Made by a program: the position numbers and the translations under genes. A DNA stretch of 64,000 nt from assembly GCA_007922195.1 (NCBI GenBank), contig ML681989.1:43898187-43962186 (forward strand), written 5' to 3'. Position 1 is the stretch's first letter. The number at the start of each line of letters is the position of its first letter. Origin of the DNA: Podocnemis expansa (lineage: Eukaryota; Chordata; Testudines; Podocnemididae). This document shows positions 56,060 through 64,000 of the stretch, in pieces. Below the pieces are notes generated by a model, which was not told where the DNA came from, ran no database searches, and saw only the letters and a list, made by a program, of their open reading frames with translations.

Positions 56060-57760
56060 AACATTTATGAAGCTAAAATTTAACCATGATGACATCTTCA
56101 ATTACCATCTCACCTCCAATCTCCCTTTCCTGAGCAAAATGATTGCAGGAAAGGCAGTAGCCACCAAATTCCATCAACATGTTACATCAGCCAAAATCCT
56201 GTATGATTTACAATTGGTAGAGAGCAGGACACAGCACAAATACAGCTCCAGTGGCACTAAAAGAAAACCTCCTTATGCCCATGGAATCAGGAAGAATCTC
56301 AACATTCATACTTCCAGAACTCCTTGCAGCCTTTGATACATTCTACAAAGTACTACTAACACATCTACATGTACTGCAGGAACAGAGGGATCGACACGTA
56401 GTGGCTCTATTTGTTCTTCTCTAGAAGAACTCTGTTAATGGTGGTGGGTAATTGCTCCTTTTCCTCAAAAGTCCTCACCTGCAGAGGCCCATACGATCCT
56501 CACTTCCCTTTAATACCTACAAAAGCACATTGGGAGAGATAATGAGATGCAATGTACTTAGCTGCCAACAGGAAACTTCTGATATTTAACTATATATTTC
56601 ATTCTCAACTGATGCAACCACAACCTCTATTAGCATGTCAGAATGCCTCCAGGAAATCTCTTCAGTGAAGGAAATGCTCTTTGCTGAAGGCCGCTGCCCA
56701 CTGGCTAAGGCTGAATCCAGGCAAAACCATAATGATGCTGGTCAAAAAGTAGAGACACACATCAAAGAACTGGCCAAGATATTGTCTCTGAATTCCACTG
56801 AAGACAGGAAGCCCCTATTCATCAAAGGTGGGTGAGGTCTCATGTTCCTGTCTGGCATCTCACTGAGCTTGGATGAGCAAGAAAGGTTAGTTTACAAAAA
56901 TGCCTCCTTTCACCTCCCACTTGCTCGGAATATTTCTCCTTTCTCCTGACAAAGACCTGGCTAAGACAATATATGAATTTATCATGTGCAAACTGGATTA
57001 GTAACCCACTGTATTTGAGGGTGAACAAGATGCTGCTGCACAGGCACTACCTGGTATAGAAGGCAGCTGTCCACATTCTCCATGGCCACCATAAAACATC
57101 AGACCCATCCTCAAGTCTCTCCACTTCTGATGCCATTTTAAAGCCTCAGCTCTTATTTTTCAAAGCAATTAATTGATCAAACCAGAGGTACATTAAAGAC
57201 TGCAGTTCGATCTATGAACCACTGCGATAACAGGGCTCTTTTGGGAGTATGCAAATCAAAGAGCCCAAGCCAACCACATGAGATCAGGGAGAAAGTAGTC
57301 TCAGTTGTTCAGTCATAGGGACAGAGCTATAGAACAATCTTCCAGAGAAGATCAGGAGAATCCAGAGTTCTATCATCTTTGGGAAATGTTATGAAGTTTC
57401 CCTCTGTGAGAAAGCCTTTCCACCATAAGTGATGTTCACAATACAGAAACTCCTCTGTTTCCAAAGCCCTATCAACCACCACACCTTCAAAACACCAAAC
57501 TAAAAAAAAACCCAAAAAACATGTACCCCAACAAAAATTTTGTCCCCATAAAGAGAGAAGTGCCAGTGATTCCATGAAGTCTGCTAGGGGTTTTGCAATC
57601 GCTATTAGATATTAAGTGCTCAGATACAAGAGTTATGGGTGGCGTATAAAGACCAAAGAAAGAAAGAAAGCTATTCAAGGCTACTACAACTGAGTCCTGG
57701 GTGACTTTCTTCTTGTACAGGTCAGCAGAATACATAAACATGTTCTGATTAGCTCTTTGA
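56060..57760 (+). mobile_element. Ancient L2-like LINE relic, reverse transcriptase
   Basis: Plus-strand reading in changing frames follows an L2-type reverse transcriptase: LTSNLPFLSKMIAGKAVATK (56112-56170), AFDTFYKVLL near 56330, then LYISFSTDATTTSISMSECL (about 56590-56650; the YADD box before it is lost), KDLAKTIYEFIMCKLD near 56950 and a PSSSLSTSD segment (near 57110) matching the usual 'VLKSLHWLPV'. The reading phase shifts at least six times. It is much more decayed than the CR1 copies and is probably the oldest element in the window. Confidence 0.75.
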
Positions 57761-57769
57761 CAGCTTTCT

Positions 57770-58830
57770 CATGAGTTATGGGACAGTAAAGGATGAAGAG
57801 GAGATATTACCACTGTTAAGTAACAACTCCTAACATAAATGTCAATAGGTGATGTTCTCCCAGCCAACAATTCCAAAAGCAAAGTGTAGTGATTGGACAG
57901 GGGAGAATGAATAGGCACTACTGCAGTCAAATACTGCAGGAAAATAACATCTTGTAAATATAATTTTTCATCTCGAGATGCAGGTTTCTGCTTATGAAGA
58001 AAAAGGAAGGTGATATATTCTCTCTCAGGTCCAAGTTTGTGTCAGAATAAAAACAAACATGTTCACTCTGTTTAATTTGTGTTTACCATTTTGTTTGTCG
58101 TTTTCATTAATGCTGTTGCTGATGCTGCCTTTTCCCCACCTAGCTCTAGAAATGTTCTCTTCATCAATCCTCTCAGTGAAATATAAAATGAAGCACTTGT
58201 TCATTTCTGAACAGAGAAAGAAGTGTGCAGTAATTCAAATAGGAGAGATCATCAGTAACACAAGCAAGAAACATTTTCTGAGAGCCAGCTTGTTTCTTTC
58301 ATTTGTGGTACAAAAAAATAGAACATAACTATTTTTATCCATATTCCCACAATAGGGTCTGTGACCCAGGCTTCCTAAGATAACCACATGTATATGCAAA
58401 GATCAGGAAAGCTGCAAAAGGGAGAGCAGATTCTCCCAGCACTGGTGGGTTACCTGGAGATAAACTCCCCAGCCAGTCACAAACAATGCTTCTGATCCCC
58501 CACACTGTTATGTGTTAGCTCTGTGTTCTTGAGGAATCAGAGCATAGTATCCAGCCTGTGCCTCTGTCCCCCAACACATTCCCCAACCTCTGCTTGAACT
58601 GAAGACCAAAAACAGTAGGAAATGGGAGATATCCTCATCTACCCATATCCACAAGCCATCAGCACAGTAAATGGAGCTTCATTTGCATTGACTATGGAGA
58701 GCCAGGCTCCAAAGCAGGAGCTGCACTGAACTCTGGGATTGAAGAAGCAGGGAAGCATTGCCTGATGGGGAATCTCACACCAACACGAACAAACTCAGCA
58801 ATTATCAGACCATTCTAGTCACAGACATGA
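57770..58830. other. Anonymous DNA
   Basis: No gene or bounded repeat recognised. The frame 58059-58328 (89 codons) has no motif. Confidence 0.4.
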
Positions 58831-58833
58831 TAA

Positions 58834-59545
58834 TTGATACCCAAAATACTGAGTCTGCCTGATTGTATTGTGAGCTTCTCTGAACCATTACACCCAGCCA
58901 GGAATGTGTATTGGCCACATAAACAAGTCCTTACAAAAAAACCTTTACCCACATCCAACAGTAGTGCAGTGGTGTGTGTGTCCTGTGCAAGTCCTGACTG
59001 GATCCTGTCTGAATCCTGTGGGAGTCTGGATTGAGTCCTGACTCCTGATGCTTGGATCTAAAGCTGTATCATTTCCACTGGGATTTGGCTTTTCTTCCTT
59101 GCTGATTGCTGTGGGAGCTTGGTTTCCATCCAGCCTCTGACCCTGATCTGCACAACCTGGAAACCTTTCTGCTACACAGAGTGGTGAGACCTCCCTGCCC
59201 CAACTTCTCTCTCTCTCTCTCTCTCTCTCCCCCAACCTCTCTCTCTCTCTCTGTTAATTATGACTCTCTCTCTAGGCCTGAAACAGTAGAATCTAGGTAA
59301 TATTGTAGCCGGGTGTTCTTCTTTCCTTGTATGTTTATCAATGCTATAACTGGGTATTTTGGGGTATTCTTCTCTCTTTTGTAATTATTATTATTATTGC
59401 AAGTTTTAGATACCTAGCAATAAAATGCCTTTTGTTATTAAGCCAGTTTCCAGACTCTTTTAAGACATCATTCCCCCTCTTTTGTGGTCTTGGTTTCTTT
59501 ATATCACTTTGCAGCAACACTTCTATTACCTAGCCAAAGATCCCT
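58834..59545 (+). other. LTR-like segment with (CT)n
   Basis: CT runs at 59206-59228 and 59238-59252. An AATAAA lies at 59419-59424, followed by 'gccagtttccagactctttt' and 'tatatcactttgcagcaaca', phrases I associate with the R/U5 end of reptile LTR elements. Ends and target duplication are not defined. Confidence 0.4.
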
Positions 59546-59604
59546 GTAATGCCCACAACCCTGTAAGGTTTGCTCATTGATAGGGATAGTAGCCTGATTG
59601 ACTC

Positions 59605-59800
59605 CAGGGGCATATAAGGGTGACAGCTGAGAAGTGCTGTGTGACCAAGCCTGCTCAAGATCCATAATCAAGCCTAGTTTGGTGCGGTACAGGGGCACAT
59701 AAGGGTAGCAGCAGAGAAGTGCTGTGTGACCCAGCCTACTGAGTTCAGGGACACATAAGGGGTCAGCTGAGAGTGCTAATAGACCCGGTCCACTCAGACG
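59605..59800. repeat. Three imperfect tandem copies
   Basis: The phrase 'cagggg(c/a)a(t/c)ataagg' followed by 'gcagagaagtgctgtgtgacccagcct' begins near 59607, 59690 and 59745, spaced by about 83 and 55 bp. The minus frame 59504-59803 runs through it and is not a gene. Confidence 0.7.
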
Positions 59801-61500
59801 CACCTATATAGAAACAGAAGTGACACAAGCAGCACACTAATAGAATTACCATCTTCCCCATAGAGAAAGCAACCCTAATAAATGAGCATACCCCGAGTTG
59901 GTGGGCAAAGTTGGTAACAACACTGGATATCAAAAAGCCACCATGAAACATACTCAGCCCTCTTTACCGCAGTCCCCAGTACAGCCACTAGGTCTTTTAA
60001 AGAAATAGGTTCTCCTGACCCCAAAGGGTCAGCTACACCACCCAGAACAATATAGGCTTGGGTCTTACCCAAAATACCACGCTGCCAGCCAATCCTTTAG
60101 TAGCTAAAACTAAAAGTTTAATAGAAAAGAAATGAAATGAGAGATGTTATAAGGCCAAAGTGGATCACATATACACAAATGATTTAGCGTCCATAGAACA
60201 TAAGGTCTTAAAGAATATGGAGTTTGCAGGTCTTAGGCATACATCCGATATCTAGATGGGTTTAAGTCCTTGTTTCACAGCTTCAGTAGTTAGAAATCCA
60301 GTTTACAGGAATAGACCAAATAATCCAAGTATAGAGCTTGTTCTAATTCTCCCCAGTGAATTAGCAGGATGGTTTTCAGGCCACTGTTGGCTGGGATTTC
60401 AAACCTGTGGCCCAAACTTTCCCTGAAAAGCTTGGACAGATGTAAGATAAAGGGATTATGTTCCTCACTTCCTTTTATTAGTTATAGCAAGGTGGGCATT
60501 TGCAGGTCATTTCTTCATGTGGACTTTGATGACAGTTCTCAGGTACTTAAGTGGAGAATATTAATGTATATTGTCCTTTGAAGTAAAACAGAGGTAGGCA
60601 ACCCCCAGCAGGTGCCAACAGTGGCACTCAAACCCATTCAGAGTGGCACATGGCACCCTCTGTGGTATCACAGAAATTGCCATTCCTACCAACAAAAGCC
60701 ACTCTGGGCAGTTTTCTCTGGGTGCAGCTGGGACACAGGGGGTCCCCCCCATGCCTATGCCTCCATACAGCACAGAAAAAAGCTGCCCGGTGTGGCTCCT
60801 CTCTGTAGCGTGATGATCCCCAAAGGAGCTACTCCAGGCAGCTTCTTTCTGCAGCATCCCTGGGAACCCCTGAAAGCAGCCGCTTCTTTGTGTGGCATAC
60901 CTGGGGACCCCTGTCCCTGGGCACACCGCCAAGATGAGCCAGGTTGAGCTACTTCTTTCAGTGGCATGCCTAGGAAGCACTCCCATTCCAGCCGTGAGGA
61001 CTGCTGAATCTTCAGGCAGCTGCCACATTTTTTTCAGCAGAGGGGGCCACTAGCACCAGGTGATGGTTGAGGAGGAAGGACTGGCACAGGGGTCAGCAAA
61101 GGTTGCCAATCCCTGAAGTAAAACCTTCACCTCCTGGGCACCACAGGTAATTAGCTGCATTAGCACCATTAACAGACAGTTTACACTGGTAGATCAAAGG
61201 TCCATTTAGATGTTAATGCTCTCTCTTGACCCCCTCCAACAGAACACTGGTAACAGACAGGGAAGCCAGTTCACTTCCCTTGCTAACCTCTAACAGGATA
61301 TATGTAAACATGAAGAAACCACTAATGATACACATGCATATCAAAGCCTTAGCCTATTCACTACCATTGGATTTTCCTATAATGTGTCTTCAGAGGTTAG
61401 ATTGGGGTCACGTATTTTGCAAGATGGCTTGGCCTTCTCAGGCCTAGCATGACAGGGTCAAATGGTCCCCTCCCACAATGGAAACTCAAAGTGGTTGGGA
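59801..61500 (-). other. LTR-like DNA, interrupted by a hAT element
   Basis: The flanks of the hAT (60080-60588 and 61116-61500) look like one continuous antisense LTR or retroviral leader sequence ('aaaagtttaatagaaaagaaatgaaatgagag', 'gaatccagtttacagg', 'tttctcaggcctagcatgacag' style). This is judged by resemblance only. No protein motif is present. Confidence 0.3.
60589..61115 (+). mobile_element. hAT element (527 bp) with TSD and repetitive core
   Basis: Termini CAGAGGTAGGCAACCCCC and AAAGGTTGCCAATCCCTG are inverted, and a perfect 8-bp duplication AAGTAAAA (60581-60588 and 61116-61123) flanks them. The core has imperfect repeats of about 50 bp around 'gcttcttt(c/g)tg(c/t)(a/g)gcat(c/a)cctgggaaccc'. 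The frames 60561-61028 (-) and 60612-60947 (+) come from the core. Confidence 0.95.
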
Positions 61501-61900
61501 GAGTGTTAATGATTGACCCAACAGATTCTTACAGAAAAGCCCAAGACTTCACCCTTGAAATCAATAGGGCTAATCAGCACTCTTAGTGGGGAGAAGTAAG
61601 GCACCTTGAGGTTTGGTCATGGTCACATAGAAAATTCTGTCCCCAGACTATGACCATTAAAGTCTCTTCCCTCCTATGACTATTAGTGTCCACCTTCTTC
61701 CATTCTAGAATTGAGCTGCCTTTGGTCCTCTTTCCTGCCTACAGATACTCCCTCCAAAATGCATGGAGCAGAATTTAATGCTATCATGAAGAGAGGGTAC
61801 TCTCAAGCTGGACCTCCAGCTCCAAGAAGACCATACACGTCTTGACTTCCTGTGAAGCTCCATCTATAAACCCTTTGTGTGGGCACACTTCTTCATGCTT
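61501..61900. other. Anonymous DNA
   Basis: No recognised feature. Confidence 0.4.
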
Positions 61901-62019
61901 GGCAGGAAGTGGCTAGTACTTCTGCTTAATATGCAGAAGGTCCTGGGTTCAAGCCCCAGGGGGTTGGACTCAATGATCTCATGAGGTCCCTTCCAGCCCC
62001 ATGATCCTATTCTATTCTA
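61901..62019 (+). mobile_element. tRNA-derived SINE with CR1-like tail
   Basis: The head has a near A-box 'tggctagtact', an anticodon stem 'tctgc/gcaga' with 7-nt loop TTAATAT, and a T-arm 'ctggg ttcaagc cccag' holding a perfect B-box GGTTCAAGCC. The D-loop is short, so a functional tRNA is unlikely. The tail 'gggttggactcaatgatctc' with 'gaggtcccttccagccc' and 'attctattcta' is the CR1 3' end. A tRNA head joined to a CR1 3' tail is the structure described for turtle Pol III SINEs mobilised by CR1. Confidence 0.85.
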
Positions 62020-62034
62020 ATGAACATGCAACAG

Positions 62035-62868
62035 TTACTGCCTTTAATACCCTTTAACACCTCTTATCCACTCTGTTTTCCTGCTCCTTTGATCTTCTGA
62101 GCACTGAACAGCACAGGGGAATGCCTGGCTTGCAATAGGTACAATTAGTGCTGGTCAAAGTCTGTTTATTTAATCTGAAATTTAGCCAAAAATTTCCCTG
62201 ACAGTCCAAGTTTCAATGAAAACCAAACAGCTGATTAAATGTTTACAGTCTTCCCCCTGTATATTTTCTTTTTTTGAGCAGGATGTGGATTTTCAAAGGC
62301 ACCAGGCACTTACTTGAAAATCTATCCCCAGCATTACAACAGATGGAATGACATTATTCATTCTGGAACAGAGTACTGTAAAATCTTTAGGAAAAACTAC
62401 GGTATTTACACATTCTAAAATGAAAAAGAAAAAATTCTAAACATAAGAAGCCTACAGAGACAGACAGCTTATGAACTGAATGCATCAAAATACAAAACCG
62501 ATAGGATTGCCTTATTTGTTACACATAATGCATGTGAGCACATAAGCCCTGTAATTTTTATCAGTTTGTTTGAATAATAACATTTGAGATTCATTCATGT
62601 AGGGCCTGATCCAGTTCACATTGACCTCATGGACCATTTGCTCTTCAACTGCATTGCACAAGCCTCTCCTCCTGCACTCCAGGAGTAATTCATTTGTTAG
62701 GTGGGAAGGCCATTTTAAGTTTCAGGCAGGCTACCACTGCAACTCCATCAGAGGTGGTGGCTTCCAAAAGGATATTCCAAATCAGTGTCCTGGCCATAGC
62801 CCCTCCCTGAGTGGTGCCAATGGTCTCTTGGGACTGTTCAGTGGAGGTCACTTGGGCCCCTTGAGGGG
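62035..62868. other. Anonymous DNA
   Basis: No gene. The frame 62621-62911 (96 codons) runs into the CR1 fragment and has no motif. Confidence 0.4.
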
Positions 62869-62869
62869 A

Positions 62870-63088
62870 GGTTGGACATTTAGGAAAATTTTATATCATC
62901 AGAGTGGTTAAACACTGGAATAAATTGCCTAGGGAAGTTGTGGAATTTCTGCCACTGGAGATCTGAGGTTAGACAAAAACCTGTCAGGGATGGTGAAGAT
63001 AATACTTAATTCTGTTCTGAGGGAAGGAACTGGACTAGAAGACCTTTCAAGGTTCCTGCCAGCCATAGGATTGGTGTGATTCTACAGA
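62870..63088 (+). mobile_element. CR1 LINE 3' end fragment
   Basis: It has 'ttggacatttaggaaaattttatatc', 'gtggttaaacactggaataaattgcctagggaagttgtggaatttctg' in parts, 'ggaactggactagaagacct' and 'tgtgattcta', the well-known CR1 3' untranslated order. More diverged than the fragment at 7875. Confidence 0.92.
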
Positions 63089-63089
63089 C

Positions 63090-64000
63090 ATTTAAAATCA
63101 AAGCCAGTTGTGTGGATTTATTTTTCTATTTTTTGTGGATTTCAGATACTTCCAAACTCCAGAAAATAATTGCAACAAACGTAACCACTGACATGAATGG
63201 AAAGAGTCCCATTGACTTTGTTCGACAATAGGTCAGGACCTTGATCAATCACTGACAGAAGATTAAAAGCAAGAAATAGCCAGTAACTGAGAATTTAAAA
63301 TACTGCTATTCAATTTTTTCTCCTGTTGAAAATCTTTCATTTGCTCTAGTTACCAGGCATGCTGTCTCTCATTTGAATTACGACACATGAATATTATGCT
63401 TGTCATTTTTAGTTGCTAGTGACAAATTTCCTAAATATGCGAGACGCTTGTAGTGTCACGTTTTCCGTTCTTTCTCTCAGAACCAGCTGTCACTGTGGGC
63501 TGAAAGATTTATTCAAGTTCCTCTACAACCCTCAGGAGGCCAGTTCCCCTGAAGTCAAATGACCATAACAATGTCTGAAGAGACCTGTAGACTTATTAAA
63601 GTTTGTTAACAAACCAAAACAGCAGAGCTGGTCTCCAGGTCTAGGTTACAAGAGGCTACATTATTTGAAAATTGATCCTGTGTAAGCCCAGGAACAGGAA
63701 ACGTCTCTATATTTAGAGTGTTTAAAACTTTAGATCCTTTTCCTTGTACTATCTTGGCTGGAGTATAAGACAAGCCTAGAATCTTAACTAAAACAAGGGG
63801 TTTTGTCAATTCTATTTAAGAGTGTAGTTACTTGAGGAGCTCTGTAGTTTAGACTGAGCTGACCATTTGTAACTTTCTCCAAAATCTTCCCTTTTAACTG
63901 AATTATATTTTATTCTCATCTTTTTCTCTCTCACTTTTTTTCCTATAGTGCCTGTCAAAAACCCCAATCCTGCAACTTCATCTACACAGCCCCAACAGCA
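63090..64000. other. Anonymous DNA
   Basis: Nothing recognisable up to the window end. Confidence 0.4.

Noticed and set aside
61901..61975. Functional tRNA-Ile gene
   Set aside because: The D-arm is too short and a CR1 3' tail follows directly, so it is a SINE head.
1..64000. A novel defence, biosynthetic or signalling system
   Set aside because: Nothing in the window resembles an intact multi-gene system. The protein-like content is explained by transposons, and the only host signal is a promoter-like CpG island.

Overview
This is a vertebrate nuclear window, most likely from a turtle; a crocodilian is the main alternative. The evidence is the repeat content: CR1 LINEs, a DIRS-type tyrosine-recombinase retrotransposon, a tRNA-derived SINE with a CR1-like tail, PIF/Harbinger, Tigger and very many small hAT elements. 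There are no bacterial operons, no CRISPR array and no intact multi-domain protein gene. Nearly all listed open frames are broken transposon genes or chance frames in GC-rich repeats.

Layout. 1-14.7 kb: anonymous DNA with hAT MITEs at 3801, 5514, 8073 and 10948, a 0.9 kb TIR element at about 4063, a degraded open frame of an uncharacterised family at 6170-7375, and a 5'-truncated CR1 (11331-12785) that splits an older hAT copy. 14.7-18.2 kb: a Tigger/pogo transposon with TIRs, TA target duplication and a broken transposase. 18.2-23 kb: small hAT copies and anonymous AT-rich DNA. 23.0-24.3 kb: an 83-84 bp minisatellite containing a 10-N assembly gap, followed directly by the only CpG island of the window. 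That island has GC boxes, an ETS-like site, a CRE-like site, a YY1-like ATG and a TCTCGCGAGA-like site. It is the only good candidate for a host gene promoter and first exon. 25.3-26.5 kb: C-terminal part of a LINE on the minus strand. 27.4-30.8 kb: a PIF/Harbinger relic with a Myb/SANT-like gene and a convergent transposase. 31-38.8 kb: MITEs, a hAT transposase relic, a candidate LTR and nested hAT/foldback copies.

38.8-50.6 kb is a nest of mobile elements. A 4.4 kb hAT (38794-43169) ends about 18 bp before the left inverted repeat of a DIRS-like element (43187-50590). The DIRS element carries recognisable Gag-like, RT, RNase H and tyrosine recombinase regions and is itself split by a 1.16 kb hAT, a roughly 0.2 kb hAT and a foldback retroposon. 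51.6-53.7 kb is a second CR1, 56.0-57.8 kb an old L2-like LINE, 58.8-61.5 kb LTR-like DNA with a 527 bp hAT insertion, and 61.9-63.1 kb a SINE and a CR1 3' end.

The least explained recurring signal is a hairpin-forming repeat present in nine places. Its two best-bounded copies have near-identical flanking duplications of 12 and 14 bp, which suggests retroposition rather than cut-and-paste movement. No working biochemical system beyond mobile elements is claimed.
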